Positions 27,001 to 34,866 of a stretch of DNA of 64,000 nt are shown piece after piece. Position 1 is the first letter of the stretch. Every line of letters starts with the position of its first letter. This DNA is from Nipponacmea schrenckii (Eukaryota; Mollusca; Gastropoda; Lottiidae), in contig JAUJPP010000003.1 of assembly GCA_030562195.1 (NCBI GenBank), forward strand, positions 32,928,602 through 32,992,601. The letters are read 5' to 3'. Under the pieces are notes generated by a model. The model searched no databases. It was given only the letters and a program-made list of their open reading frames with translations, and was not told where the DNA came from. The translations under genes and the position numbers were made by a program.

Positions 27001-30000
27001 GGGTTTAACTTTTTGGCTAATAAACACTCTAGAAGGTACAATTCATGACCAATTTTGACAAAACTCACTGAAATTGTTGGATATCGCAAGGGATGAGCCT
27101 AATTGAAAATTAAAAATATCAAAATATACCTAATATGAATTAGTGCCCTTGTTCTTTTAAACGCGTTCGATTTTTGTCTCGTAAACACTCTACATGGCAC
27201 AATTCTTGATGGATTTCGATGAAACTTGGTGTGAGAGTGTGTTATACCTCAAGGATGAACCCTATTGAAAATCAGCGAAATCGAAAAAATTTTTAGTATG
27301 AGTTACTGCCCTTGTTCTTGAAAACGCATTCAATTTTAGCTTGTAAACATTCTAGAAAGAACTACAGTATTCTTAATAGATTTTGATTAATTTTGGCTTG
27401 AGTATTTGTTTTTACCCAAGGATGAACCCTATTATAAATCAAATAAATAGAAATATTTAGTGTCAGTTATAGCCCTTGTTCTTGAAAACACGTTCAATTT
27501 TAGCTTGTAAACACTCTAGAAAGAACAATTTTTAATGGATTTTGATGTGGCTTGGCTGTGTTATTTTTTGTCTCCCAAGGATGAACCCTATTGAAAATCG
27601 AAAAATATTTAGTACAAGTTATTGACCTTGTTTTTGAAAATGCGTTAACTCGTAAACACTCTAGAAAGAACAATTTTGAATGGATTTTGATGAAACTTGT
27701 TTTAGTATTTGTTTTCTCACAAGGATAAACCCTATTGAAAATCAGATAAATCGAAAAATATTTAGAGTCAGTTTTTGCGCCTGTTTTCAAAAACGCTTTC
27801 AACTTTTGGCTTGTGAACACTCTAAAAATTCCTTTTTGACAAAACTCGCTGAAATTGTTTAATATCAACCAAGGATGAGCCTTATTAAGAATTAAAAATA
27901 TCAAAATATTATTAAGGGTGAACCCTATTGCAAATCATAAAAATACCGAAAAATATTTAATGAGTTGTTATTAGGTACAATTCTTGACAGTTTTTAATGA
28001 AACTAGAGACCCTAGAAAAAAATAGGTTGGAAGGTTGAATATTTCATTCCACTTATTGTAACCTTACTGAAAAGTTTTTATTTGAAATAAATGCTGCCAG
28101 TGGGCGTATATTACCTTGCCTGGCAAGCTATCTTTTTGTTAATTGGTGGTCTCGTTGAAATTTTTTACTGTTTCGAATGAAATTCCCTAGGATAGGAATT
28201 TAAAGGCAAAGAAGGAACTTCAAATATATCCCTCAGTGAACTTTACTGGTGTCGTAACTTCCTCTATAATCCGATAAATCCTCAAAATTAAGTTAGAAAT
28301 AAAAGATCCATCAAGTCATTTTCAAATTGCAAGTCTAGGAAAATTTAAGTAACTCACACATAGGGTTTCCCATACCTTGACCTCTTCTTGAATCAACCTC
28401 ATCATTGTTGGGGTAATTATGATATATAAATTTATGGAACACTGAGACTAGGCATATGAAATCAAACTTTCATTCCAGGCTGATGAAGTGAAAGACCTAA
28501 AATAATCTACTTTTTATACGCCCACATGAAATGGGGGGCGTATATTGTCGTCACCCACATCCGTCCGTCTGTCCATCCACAATTGCTTGTAAACACTCTA
28601 CACGGTGTAATTCTTGACGGATTTAGATGAAACTTAATATGAGTGTTTATGATCACGCAAGGATGAACCCTATTGAAAATCAGCGAAATCGGAAAAAAAT
28701 TAGTATGAGTTTGTGCCCTTGTTCTTGAATGGCTCGTAAACACTCTACAACGTGCAAATCTTGACCGATTTTGATGAAACTTGGTGTGAGAGTATGTTAT
28801 AACTCAAGGATAAACCCTATCGAAAATCAGCGAAAAACGAAAAACATTTACTATGAGTTATTGCCCTTGTTCTTGAAAACGCGTTCAATTTTAGCATGTA
28901 AACACTCTTGAGAGAACAATTTTTAATGGATTTTAATGAAACTTGGCCTGAGTAATTGTTATCACCCAAGGATGAAGCCTATTGGAAACCAGTCAAATCG
29001 AAAAAAAATTAATATCAGTTATTGCCCTTGTTTTTGAAAACGCGTTCAATTTTTAGCTTGTAAACACTCTACAAAGCACAGTTATTGACCGATTTTGACG
29101 ATTTTGAAAATAGCACATATCGAAATATATTTAATAGGAATTTTACCCTATCTAATCACCAAATTATTCTTTATTTATATATAGGTTCTTTACCCAGAAT
29201 AATTGCTTCGCCACAAAAAGAAAAGATTCGTCAACATTGTTATTTGTGTTGTTCAGATGCCAAACTACGACATGTCATTTTCACCGAATCACAACATGGC
29301 ACGTAAGTAAATTTAATTCTTGCAGGAAAACTATTTTCTTGCTTTCAATTAATTTTCTTTGCCTTAATATGCAACTTGCTTTCATTTTTATACACCCACA
29401 AATTTATTTCTGTCTGTCCGTTCACATTTGTTTATGGATTCTCATGATTTTTATAAACACCCACAAATTTATTTTGTAATGGCCCTGTCAGTCTGTCGGT
29501 CTGTTCTCATTTGTTTGTGCTCATTCTACAGGCTACAATTCTTTATGGATTCTTTTGATTTTTTATTCTGTGGGCCAGTGACTTTATGAAGATGACCCCT
29601 ATCGATTTTCATAATGATCTGATAACTTTTCACCGAAGTATATCTGACTTATGTTTGCATTTTCATAATGCAACTCTGCTCATTCTATAGATAATAATTA
29701 TTTAGGGATTCTTTTGATTTTTATTTTGTCTGCTTAAAATTCTCTATCGAATAGACATGAACAAAATGTGAATGGACAACAAACAATGATTTGTACTTGC
29801 AATCAAAGCTGCTGTCACAATCAAAGCTGTGTTTGTCACCTTGCTTTGCAAGGCTATCTTTTTTGGTGGGTCAGTGTTATTATGAAGTTGATCCCTATTG
29901 GTTTTCATGATGATCTGATAAATTGTCACCGAAATATCATGTGTGTTTTTCACTCCCTACTTTTGAATTTTTTTTATGTGGGTAAGTATCATTATGAAAA

Positions 30001-33000
30001 TGATCCCTATCAATTTTTGTGATGATCCGATAATTTTTCACTGATATATGCTGGCCGACTTTTCAGAGCCTTTTTTACTGCAGGGTGCAACTCATGCTCA
30101 CTCTACAGGCTTCTTTTCATTTTAATTTGTAGGTTATTGTCATTATGTAGATGATACCTATTGATTTTCATAATGATCTGAAAATTTTTCACTGAAATAT
30201 TTTGTCAGACTTAGGCCATGAAAAGAAAATATCTTCGTTCTCAGGCAATTACCTGGGGAAAAAATGGTGCGGGCGGTTTGATTTTTTTTTTTTCTCCAAA
30301 TTATCTCCCCTTAATCAAAATAAAGAGCATAGTATTTAGACATTATTGAAAGCGGGCGGGCAGCTTTTCTTTTTTTTTCTTTTTTTTATAAAACTAAGCC
30401 TTAAAATGGATGAATGGTAGGGACAGCCTTTATCTCGCCAGTAAACATCTTCACTTCATAACCGTATTAATTGGGTCACCGTCTTCCACATCTTGGGCAC
30501 GACCCCGAGTTCAGCTAGTTTCCACACGGAGTCCAGTGGTTTCTTTCAATAATACATTTACTTTAGAAGTTTTTTCCGCTGGAACAATTGTCCAGTGTCA
30601 TGCAGCAACCCCCTTTTCTGTCAAAACGGATGTCAACGCTGTCATGAATTATTCAGAAAATTTCAAATCATCTCAAATCGTCTAGAATTTTTTTCACACT
30701 TGTGGCTGGCTGACCTTGAACCCTTATAATAAGGGAGATAACCACACCACCTCGTCAGGTCGTACAAAATGGGCCAGCTCGTCCAACTAAATATTTAGTC
30801 ATGCCGAAATCGGCACTCAAACTAATTTCTGTTTGAATTAAACTAACATACATCTGGAAATCACTCCGACTAAATTTCGATTATTTTATCGCGTAAATCC
30901 CCGTTTAAGAGTAGCAACGACCTGGATAATCGAGGCTAGTAGTGTAAAGCAGTCACTGGAAATACAAAGAGATGGCGTATTGCTGGAAATATGAAGTTCG
31001 TAAAAGAAGACAAAAATAAAGACAAGAAATTAAAAAATATAGCTTCTCATACTATCATACCCAACTGAAATTGGCAAGATGTGTCCCAGTTCAAGAATAA
31101 GCAGTTTTTTATTGATGATACAGCGGGCGACGTATTTTTATTTTTATTTTTTTTAACCAATAAAATGGTTTGAAGCGGGAGTTTTTTGTCGGTGCGGTGG
31201 TGCCTGAAAACCGAGACTTTTTTTTTTTTGTGGCCTTACATTTGCGTTTTCATTGTATTATTTGTATTGTGCAACTCGTGCTCACTCTGCAGGAAAAAAT
31301 TATTTATGGATTCTTTTGATTTCCATTTTGTAGGTCAACGTCATAATAAGGGTGATCCCTATTTATATATGTAATGATTTGATAATTTTTCACTAAAAAT
31401 ATTTTGTCGAACTTAAAATACTCTAAAGAATAGACGTGAACCAAATGTTTTTTTTTTAAATTGATTTTAAAGTAATTGACCACTTCTATCACAAGCTTAA
31501 TTAAGCTCTTTTCAAATTAAGCTTGATTTGTGCTTGCAATCAAAGCTGCTGGTGGGCGTATGTCACTTTGCTTCACAAGGCTCTCTTATAGAGTTCATAT
31601 ACCTTATGTTCATTTGGTATTTTATACTTAGATCTATGCTTTACAAGCTATATTGTATCACTCAAAGTTATAAACTAGGTAAAGTCATGCACAATTCTGA
31701 ATAAAAAAATAGCTAAAATTGTGCTCTACCAGCCAATAAAGCAAATATTAAGATGCTTATTCAGTTGGGTTGTGTTCTTAAAAAGCCAAAACATTGACGT
31801 TTGATGCTTTCGATTGGGAACAACATTTTGGTGATGACAGGGAGAGCACATTGTTATACTTTAGTATAGGTAAACATACTTTCTGTGCCCATGTTCAGGA
31901 GTTGCCATAAGGCATTATGATGATATCAGAAGAGTTTTTTTGTTATAGTTTTTATACGCCCACATGAAATGGGGGGCGTATATTGACGTCACCCACATCC
32001 GTCCGTCCGTCCACAATTGCTCGTAAACACGTTCAATTTTTAGCTTGTAAACACTCTACAAAGCACAGTTATTGACCGATTTTGACGAAACTTGCTGAAA
32101 TTGTTTAATATCACCAAAGAATGAACCCTTTTGAAAATAGCACATATCGAAATATATTTAATAGGAATTATTGCCCTTGTTCTATAAAATGTGTTGGATT
32201 TTTGCCTTGTAAACACTCTACAAGTCACAATTCTTGAGCAATTTTGACATAACTTGGCATGAGTATTTGTAATCACCTAAGGATGAACCCTATTGAAATT
32301 CATTTAAATCGAAAAATATTTAGTATCAGTTATTGCCCTTGTGTTTGAAAACGCGTTCAATTTTAGCTTGTAAGCACTCTTGAAAGAACAATTCTTAATG
32401 GATTTTGATAAAACTTGGCTTGAGTATTTGTTTTTACCCAAGGATGAACCTTATTGAAAATCAAATAAATCGGAATATATTTTGTGTCAGTTATTGCCCT
32501 TGTGTTTGAAAACGGGTTTAACTTTTTGGCTAATAAACACTCTAGAAGGTACAATTCATGACCTATGTTGACAAAACTCACTGAAATTGTTGGATATCGC
32601 AAGGGATGAGCCTAATTGAAAATTAAAAATATCAAAATATATCTAATATGAATTATTGCCCTTGTTCTTTTAAATTTTTTGTCTCGTAAACACTCTACAT
32701 GGCACAATTCTTGATGGATTTCGATGAAACTTTGTGTGAGAGTGTGTTATAACTCAAGGATGAACCCTATTGAAAATCAGCTAAATTGAAAATTTTTTTA
32801 GTATGAGTTACTGCCCTTGTTCTTGAAAACGCATTCAATTTTAGCTTGTAAACACTCTAGAAAGAACTATTCTTAATGGATTTTGATTAACTTTGGCTTG
32901 AGTATTTGTTTTTACCCAAGGATGAACCCTATTATAAATCAAATAAATAGAAATATATTTAGTGTAAGTTATAGCCCTTGTTCTTGAAAACGCGTTCAAT

Positions 33001-34092
33001 TTTAGCTTGTTAACACTCTAGAAAGAACAATTTTTAATGGATTTTGATGTAACTTGGCTGGAGTATTTGTTGTGTCCCAAGGATGAACCCTATTGAAAAT
33101 CGAAAAATATTTAGTACAAGTTATTGACCTTGTTTTTGAAAACGCGTTCAATTTAACTCGCAAACACTCTAGAAAGAACAATTTTGAATGGATTTTGATG
33201 AAACTTGGCTTTAGTATTTGTTTTCTCACAAGGATAAACCCTATTGAAAATCAGATAAATCGAAAAATATTTAGTGTCAGTTATTGCGCCTGTTTTCAAA
33301 AACGCTTTCAACTTTTGGCTTGTGAACACTCTAAACATTCCTTTTTGACAAAACTCGCTGAAATTGTTTAATATCAACCAAGGATGAGCCTTATTAAGAA
33401 TTAAAAATATCAAAATATTATTAAGGGTGAACCCTATTGCAAATCATAAAAATACCAAAAAATATTTAATGAGTTGTTATTAGGTACAATTCTTGACAGT
33501 TTTTAATGAAACTAGAGAGCCTAGAATAAAATAGGTTGGTAGGTTGAATAATTCATTCCACTTATTGTAACCTTACTGAAAAGTTTTTATTTGAAATAAA
33601 TGCTGCCAGTGGGCGTATATTACCTTGCCTGGCAAGCTATCTTTTAAATAAAATAAAAATATATATTGTTTTTAATTATTTTGTAGGAAGTTATATAGAT
33701 GTTCACGAATTGCTAAGTGGGGTGATATGTTACCAGTTAGTGTGAACGATGACAATGAGAAACAAAATTCTCACAATTTTACTGAATCAAATGTGAACAA
33801 ACAGTCATTACATAGCAATATTGAAGATAAGGTAGATCTAACTAACAGTGGTGCAGAATCATCTTTGGATTTTCATTCAGATGAAGTGTCATATGTGCAT
33901 GATATTCCAAATGAAGATTTAACTGTTTACAAACATCTTAATGAAGAATTAGCTTCAGAAGATGATCTGAAAGAAGAATCATCTGTTGACAATATAAAAG
34001 AGTCACCTGCTGATGATAACGAAGAATTATCTGTGAACATTGAAGAATCATCGGTGTACAATATGGATGGATTCTCTGCTGATGAGAAATAA
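3001..34092 (+). CDS. METTL17: METTL17 copy 1: mitochondrial ribosome assembly factor (Rsm22 family)
   Basis: Fourteen exons join with matching phases into 1725 nt (574 residues plus stop). Residues 1-28 are basic with no acidic residues, as in a mitochondrial presequence. Residues 207-216 (VLDFGSGLGT) form the SAM-binding motif I. Residues 275-315 hold the FDLVTCTYTLMELES and VIVEKGGKSG strands of the Rossmann fold. C347, C353 and C362 form C-x5-C-x8-C, and C419, C422 and C423 follow; human METTL17 uses four such cysteines for a 4Fe-4S cluster. The conserved core ends at WGDMLPV (451-457), matching the end of the human core. In this family the protein binds the mitoribosomal small-subunit rRNA during assembly; methylation activity is doubtful. 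The acidic tail 458-574 is extra: human METTL17 is about 456 residues. Identification is by remembered family similarity. Confidence 0.9.
3215..3530 (+). repeat. Dispersed direct repeat R1, copy a
   Basis: About 315 bp resembling 5100-5418 in the same intron. Shared blocks include GTGGCAAATAGC, TATTCCAGTA(A/G)ATGATGG, AGGTCAGGGTCAGTT and AATTTAGCATGCCAT. Family not recognised. Confidence 0.6.
3540..4185. other. Intron 1 sequence without recognisable features
   Basis: Open frames exist on both strands near 3593-3904 but neither resembles a known protein and they overlap each other. Treated as non-coding intron. Confidence 0.45.
4191..4277. repeat. Long near-perfect hairpin with 4-nt loop
   Basis: The left arm (4191-4233) begins AAACTGTCTATTAT and the right arm (4238-4277) ends ATAATAGACAGTTT. 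The stem closes with GGGGC, loop ATTA (4234-4237), GCCCC. Arms are 43 and 40 nt with a few mismatches. The fold resembles a short foldback MITE or a pre-miRNA-sized hairpin on the sense strand of intron 1. Confidence 0.7.
4785..4850. repeat. 21-bp tandem repeat, three units
   Basis: Three successive copies of a unit built on ATAATGGACAC followed by T and A runs. Minor satellite in intron 1. Confidence 0.6.
5100..5418 (+). repeat. Dispersed direct repeat R1, copy b
   Basis: Partner of 3215-3530 in the same orientation, with small indels between the two. Confidence 0.6.
5550..5655 (+). mobile_element. 3' fragment of a tRNA-type SINE
   Basis: The blocks GGCTAATGCC, GGCAAAGTTTTCC, CATGGCGTT and TTAAACTCCATTCATTTTAT align with the 3' half of the SINE at 50377-50721, with many substitutions. 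This is an older, 5'-truncated copy. Confidence 0.55.
5670..6478. other. Intron 1 sequence, nothing recognised
   Basis: AT-rich, with stop codons throughout in all frames that I checked; no repeat partner found within the window. Confidence 0.4.
6479..7310 (+). mobile_element. HINE/pearl-like element A
   Basis: The 5' end has ATACGCCCACAT after a T run, then CCGTCGGTCCGTCC. It holds about four degenerate internal units (TGAAACTTGGTATAC, TGAGTTATTGCCCTTGACTT). The 3' end is GTGGGCGTATGTTACC followed by the hairpin CTTGCC-T-GGCAAG and CTATCTT. The ends carry inverted copies of ATACGCCCAC. Non-coding. It lies in intron 1 about 120 bp before exon 2. Confidence 0.72.
7429..7603 (+). CDS. METTL17: METTL17 copy 1 exon 2
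   Basis: Acceptor TTCTACAG, donor CAAG/GTAAGG; 175 nt, ending in phase 1. Encodes residues 29-87, including RGIQERKDIFEEMEANEI. Copy 2 has the same length at 52890-53064. Confidence 0.85.
7776..8922 (+). repeat. 1.1-kb interspersed repeat R2, copy a
   Basis: Very similar to 16763-17903 over its whole length. It starts near TTACGTATTTCGACTTT and ends CAATTCTAG. ACGTATTTCGA near the start is inverted as TCGAAATACGT at 8890-8900. Internally it repeats a block with GGAAGGTGTGACC and AATATTCAATATATTGTCTA. The last bases form a small hairpin, AATTG-TAAG-CAATT, directly followed by CTAG. No coding potential. The class is uncertain; the CTAG end recalls Helitrons but no matching TC start was found. 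Confidence 0.7.
9158..11735 (+). mobile_element. HINE/pearl-like element B, about 15 internal units
   Basis: Begins TTTATACGCCCACAT and ends GTGGGCGTATGTTACC, hairpin CTTGCC-T-GGCAAG, CTATCTT. Between these are about 15 tandem units of 150-165 bp, each with (A/G)ATGAAACTTGGT, TCGGTCAAGTT and GAGTTATTGCCCTTGACTTAGT. The central units (10020-11160) are most alike, suggesting recent internal expansion. The 3' end stops 20 bp before the exon 3 acceptor. Copy 2 lacks it: its intron 2 is only about 420 bp. Confidence 0.75.
11756..11893 (+). CDS. METTL17: METTL17 copy 1 exon 3
   Basis: Acceptor TATATAG, donor AAAG/GTATTA; 138 nt, phase 1 to phase 1. Encodes residues 87-133, with VEHSKQLQAFLKVRKHNV and TPEEYEDLIAEHIRYLQKQ, a charged helical region. 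The polypyrimidine tract lies immediately after the end of element B. Confidence 0.85.
11894..12221. other. Intron 3, no element recognised
   Basis: A 328-bp intron with no repeat. The matching copy 2 intron is about 1.4 kb because of inserted elements. Confidence 0.6.
12222..12324 (+). CDS. METTL17: METTL17 copy 1 exon 4
   Basis: Acceptor TGTTTTAG, donor ATAAA/GTAAGT; 103 nt. Encodes residues 133-167, with EYNKKLRAEAIRILQPVCNW. The same length is seen in copy 2. Confidence 0.86.
12325..13079. other. Intron 4, mostly unremarkable
   Basis: About 755 bp. The last 60 bp (AAATGCCTAAATAGTTCATG onward) are nearly identical to copy 2, unlike the rest of the intron. Confidence 0.5.
13080..13161 (+). 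CDS. METTL17: METTL17 copy 1 exon 5
   Basis: Acceptor ATTTTTCAG, donor GAGAG/GTATGC; 82 nt. Encodes residues 167-194, YTGAKVIQYLGARLAADYSG and on; this is the conserved helix before the SAM motif (human TEGLSLVYMAARLDGGFAAV). Only one base differs from copy 2. Confidence 0.9.
13245..13515 (+). mobile_element. Decayed HINE-like fragment
   Basis: Carries TCGTAAACACTC, GATTTGAATGACACTTGGTA, GAGTTATTGCCC and a degraded 3' end (GCCAGTGTGTTTATATTACC). Lies in intron 5. Confidence 0.55.
13702..13775 (+). CDS. METTL17: METTL17 copy 1 exon 6 (SAM motif I)
   Basis: Acceptor TTTTCCAG, donor ATTTG/GTAGGT; 74 nt. Encodes residues 195-219 with VLDFGSGLGT, the glycine-rich loop of class I methyltransferase folds. 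Confidence 0.9.
13776..14400. other. Intron 6, nothing recognised
   Basis: A 625-bp intron. The last ~60 bp before the acceptor match copy 2 closely (ATAGATATCTTGTATTTAAT). Confidence 0.5.
14401..14498 (+). CDS. METTL17: METTL17 copy 1 exon 7
   Basis: Acceptor ATATTTTCAG, donor CAAG/GTAATT; 98 nt. Encodes residues 219-252, with KPGKPEDYVCVDHSWDMN; the acidic strand end corresponds to the family's YMCVDRSAAM. Confidence 0.88.
14499..15180. other. Intron 7, first part, no feature recognised
   Basis: AT-rich and non-coding. Confidence 0.4.
15181..16135. other. Intron 7 stretch with an unrecognised ORF
   Basis: A 92-codon open frame at 15837-16115 (plus) contains FVKTFSARFSDRTLKKELIE, which I cannot place. 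It has no splice or promoter context. The region is absent from the 414-bp copy 2 intron, so it is probably inserted repeat DNA. Confidence 0.3.
16136..16648. mobile_element. Short DNA transposon flanked by TTAA
   Basis: A 505-bp element (16140-16644) between TTAA copies at 16136-16139 and 16645-16648. The terminal inverted repeats are AGGGGCCCAGGCTTTATTT at the left and, inverted from the right, AGTGGCCCAGGCTTGATTT. TTAA duplications are typical of piggyBac and Kolobok; the ends match neither well enough to choose. Non-coding. A 30-bp tandem duplication (AATAGACTACATTTTTTCAA) lies inside. Confidence 0.7.
16763..17903 (+). repeat. 1.1-kb interspersed repeat R2, copy b
   Basis: Collinear with 7776-8922 in the same orientation, with a shorter T run and scattered substitutions. 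Both copies end CTAG followed by T. Confidence 0.7.
18050..18290 (+). repeat. Dispersed repeat R5, copy a
   Basis: Resembles 52620-52830: AATAAGA then GTATTCAT(G/T)AGTA, ACCTGCTGCCA, AAAAACT(A/T)AGTAAT, ATGCATTTGATT and TATGACACCAGGTA. Moderate identity; class unknown. Confidence 0.45.
18425..18492 (+). CDS. METTL17: METTL17 copy 1 exon 8
   Basis: Acceptor TTTCTAG, donor GAAACA/GTAAGT; 68 nt. Encodes residues 252-274, GEKYNAYRYPVRFLTKLPSE, matching human GVFFRQFLPVSP. Fast-evolving compared with its neighbours. Confidence 0.85.
18627..20008 (+). mobile_element. HINE/pearl-like element D (ATTATAATGTGG subfamily)
   Basis: The 5' end is ATATGCCCACATTATAATG then TGGTCGTAT, a near-perfect palindrome, followed by CCGTCCGTCC. 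It has about eight internal units with GAATGAAACTTGCTGTGATC and GAGTTATTGCACTTGACTTA. The 3' end is ATCTTGCTAGGCAACC followed by TTGCCTGGTAAGCTATCTT. Lies in intron 8. Copy 2 holds a 290-bp relative at about the same place (57461). Confidence 0.72.
20447..20554 (+). CDS. METTL17: METTL17 copy 1 exon 9
   Basis: Acceptor ATCTTTCAG, donor TTTG/GTATTT (a weak donor, conserved in copy 2); 108 nt, phase 0. Encodes residues 275-310, with FDLVTCTYTLMELESKEKRL, the motif after the SAM site (human FDVVVSAFSLSELPSK). Four bases differ from copy 2 by my count. Confidence 0.9.
20555..20920. other. Intron 9
   Basis: A 366-bp intron; its last ~150 bp are almost identical to copy 2. Confidence 0.6.
20921..21028 (+). 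CDS. METTL17: METTL17 copy 1 exon 10
   Basis: Acceptor TTTACCTAG, donor CCCCA/GTAAGT; 108 nt. Encodes residues 311-346, VIVEKGGKSGFKLMNEAREH (human VLVENGTKAGHSLLMDARDL), then IFSP. Three bases differ from copy 2. Confidence 0.92.
21256..21345 (+). CDS. METTL17: METTL17 copy 1 exon 11 (Fe-S cysteines)
   Basis: Acceptor TTATTTTAG, donor GAATCT/GTAAGT; 90 nt. Encodes residues 347-376. CPHQEVC and then C362 give C-x5-C-x8-C, aligning with human CPHELPC and its third cysteine. The 5'UTR-distal linker between the cysteines differs strongly from copy 2 but the cysteines do not. Confidence 0.9.
22307..22657 (+). pseudogene. Remnant ORF inside the TTAA element, N-terminal part
   Basis: A 116-codon frame from ATG to TAA with one internal stop (about codon 35). 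It starts MAPEKKSTKKKDLEVQKEE and becomes acidic and Asn-rich (VLDLLDVGLSDENITESDSD). It could be the N-terminal tail of a lost transposase. No domain recognised. Confidence 0.35.
22726..22809 (+). pseudogene. Remnant ORF inside the TTAA element, C-terminal part
   Basis: A short open piece, EDDHAALEGGMAYGLGIAST, ending in TGA, in another frame from 22307-22657. Its position suits the C-terminus of the same lost protein. Speculative. Confidence 0.25.
23540..23712. repeat. GC-rich palindromic tandem array, left arm
   Basis: Repeats of CTGGCGAC/GTCGCCAG and CTGCAGAC in both orientations, very GC-rich against AT-rich surroundings. ORFs through it on both strands are by-products of the repeat. 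Confidence 0.7.
25485..25640. repeat. GC-rich palindromic tandem array, right arm
   Basis: The same motifs as 23540-23712 in inverted layout: CGACGAACTGGCGACCGTC, GTCTGCAGAC and GTCGCCGGCGAC. Confidence 0.7.
25850..25922 (+). CDS. METTL17: METTL17 copy 1 exon 12
   Basis: Acceptor TTCTTTTAG, donor TGCA/GTGAGT; 73 nt. Encodes residues 377-401, DGPEKEWFSYIIFKVGPNSE (human EEKFSMVILARGSP). A HINE-like element starts 25 bp downstream of the donor. Confidence 0.88.
25948..28134 (+). mobile_element. HINE/pearl-like element E (GAAATGGGG subfamily)
   Basis: The 5' end is ATACGCCCACATGAAATGG then GGGGCGTAT, a palindrome, followed by a GTCGGTCCGTCC run. About 13 units of ~155 bp carry CTTGTAAACACTCTA, ATTTTGATGAAACTTGG, CAAGGATGAACCCTATTGAA and GTTATTGCCCTTGTTCTTGA. 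The 3' end is GTGGGCGTATATTACC, hairpin CTTGCC-T-GGCAAG, CTATCTT. Minus-strand ORFs across it are periodic shadows of the units. Intron 12. Confidence 0.75.
28135..28513. other. Intron 12 spacer between two HINE-like elements
   Basis: About 380 bp of non-coding DNA with no repeat partner found. Confidence 0.4.
28514..29142 (+). mobile_element. HINE/pearl-like element F, 3'-truncated
   Basis: The 5' 630 bp of the E subfamily, near-identical to 25948-26640 apart from a ~50-bp internal deletion after ATTTTGACGA. It stops at AATAGGAATT with no terminal hairpin, about 40 bp before the exon 13 acceptor. Confidence 0.7.
29185..29302 (+). CDS. METTL17: METTL17 copy 1 exon 13 (second cysteine cluster)
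   Basis: Acceptor TATATAG, donor GGCAC/GTAAGT; 118 nt. Encodes residues 401-440. SLPRIIASPQKEKIRQHCYL then CC matches human [20 protein letters not shown]; one of C419, C422 and C423 should be the fourth Fe-S ligand. It continues with HVIFTESQHG. Confidence 0.9.
29389..29863 (+). mobile_element. HINE-like element G1 (TTATGGATTCTTTTG subfamily)
   Basis: The 5' end TTTTATACACCCACAAATTT occurs twice (29387 and 29450). Units carry TTTATGGATTCTTTTGATTT and GATGACCCCTATCGATTTTC. The 3' end is a distinct hairpin, CCTTGC-TTT-GCAAGG, followed by CTATCTT (29837-29860). Confidence 0.6.
29864..31587 (+). mobile_element. HINE-like element G2, interrupted by R3
   Basis: Units like those of G1 run 29864-30230 and resume at 31223-31587, ending GTGGGCGTATGTCACTTTGC, CTTCACAAGG, CTCTCTT. 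The break is the R3 insertion. It lacks its own 5' end, so it may be one element with G1 formed by recombination. Confidence 0.55.
30232..31222. mobile_element. Inserted element R3 with imperfect inverted ends
   Basis: The left end TCTTCGTTCTCAGGCAA is matched at the right, inverted, by GTCTCGGTTTTCAGGCACC. The right 80 bp recur at 57755-57835 with an even better end (TCTTTGTTCTCAGACAA, inverted). No coding region recognised. Inserted within G2. The target duplication could not be fixed. Confidence 0.5.
31588..31951. other. Intron 13 spacer, nothing recognised
   Basis: About 360 bp, non-coding. Confidence 0.4.
31952..33643 (+). mobile_element. HINE/pearl-like element H (GAAATGGGG subfamily)
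   Basis: Same subfamily and unit order as element E, with the first units deleted (the 5' end jumps to GTTCAATTTTTAGCTTGTAA). The 3' end GTGGGCGTATATTACC, hairpin and CTATCTT is complete and stops 43 bp before exon 14. It differs from E at scattered sites, e.g. in the last 100 bp, where E matches 63450-63585 instead. Confidence 0.75.
33687..34092 (+). CDS. METTL17: METTL17 copy 1 exon 14 (terminal, acidic tail)
   Basis: Acceptor TTTTGTAG. Encodes residues 440-574. KLYRCSRIAKWGDMLPV is the family's C-terminus (human LYRCARVSSWGDLLPV). Next come ~117 residues rich in Glu, Asp, Ser and Asn, e.g. NEELASEDDLKEESSVDN, predicted disordered. The stop TAA (34090-34092) falls inside the first of five tandem units. 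Confidence 0.88.
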
Positions 34093-34570
34093 AGAATTAT
34101 ATGACATTGATATTATAGCTGAATCAGCTGCAGATGAAAAGGAAGAATTATCTGTGAACATTGAAGAATCACCTGTGTACAATATGGATGGATTCTCTGC
34201 TGATGAGAAATAAGAATTATATGACATTGATATTATAGCAGAATCAGCTGAAGATGAAAAGGAAGAATTATCTGTGAACATTTAAGAATCATCTGTGTAC
34301 AATAATGGATGGATTCTCTGCTGATGAGAAATAAAGAATTATATGACATTGATGTTATAGCAGAATCAGCTGTAGATGAAAAGGAGGAATTACATGTATC
34401 TGTGAACATTGAAGAATTATTTGTGTACAATATGGATGGATTCTTTGCTGATGAGAATTAAAGAATTATATGACTTTGATATTATAGCAGAATCAGCTGT
34501 AGATGAAAAGGAAGAATTTTCTGTGAACATTAAAAAATTATCCATGTTCAACATGGATGGATTCCATGAT
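34021..34570 (+). repeat. Five ~121-bp tandem units spanning the METTL17 stop codon
   Basis: Units begin with GAAGAATTATCTGTGAACAT near 34021, 34142, 34262, 34384 and 34511. In the best frame a unit reads EELSVNIEESSVYNMDGFSA then ELYDIDIIAESADEK. Unit 1 contributes the end of the protein. The later units are broken by stops and by spacings that are not multiples of 3, so they are now 3'UTR. Confidence 0.75.
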
Positions 34571-34866
34571 TGACAATGATGAGTAACTGCTTTAATCATT
34601 GTACTTCATAGTACAAGGATTATTTGACAAGGGATAAGTCATAGGTCAGGGGATCTGTCCTAAATCAATAGAAGATCTAGGCTTTAAAGTCATCAACAAG
34701 TGCTTTAAGAACAGTTTGTCCTACCATGAACTATTAGGTGCTATGGCTATCTCAATTAGAACAGCGAAGATAGACAGTGAAATATCTGTAGATTAGTCTT
34801 ACCTCACAATACCATCCTTGAATACACAATATATCATCAACAAATGTTTTGACTTCAGAAACAAAT

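Noticed and set aside
27500..27904. 134-codon minus-strand ORF and many similar ORFs across HINE-like elements
   Set aside because: They recur in the same place in every E-type unit, start and stop with the repeat period, and lack any protein family resemblance; they are shadows of the tandem units.
30410..30685. 91-codon ORF inside R3
   Set aside because: No family resemblance; lies within an inserted repeat.
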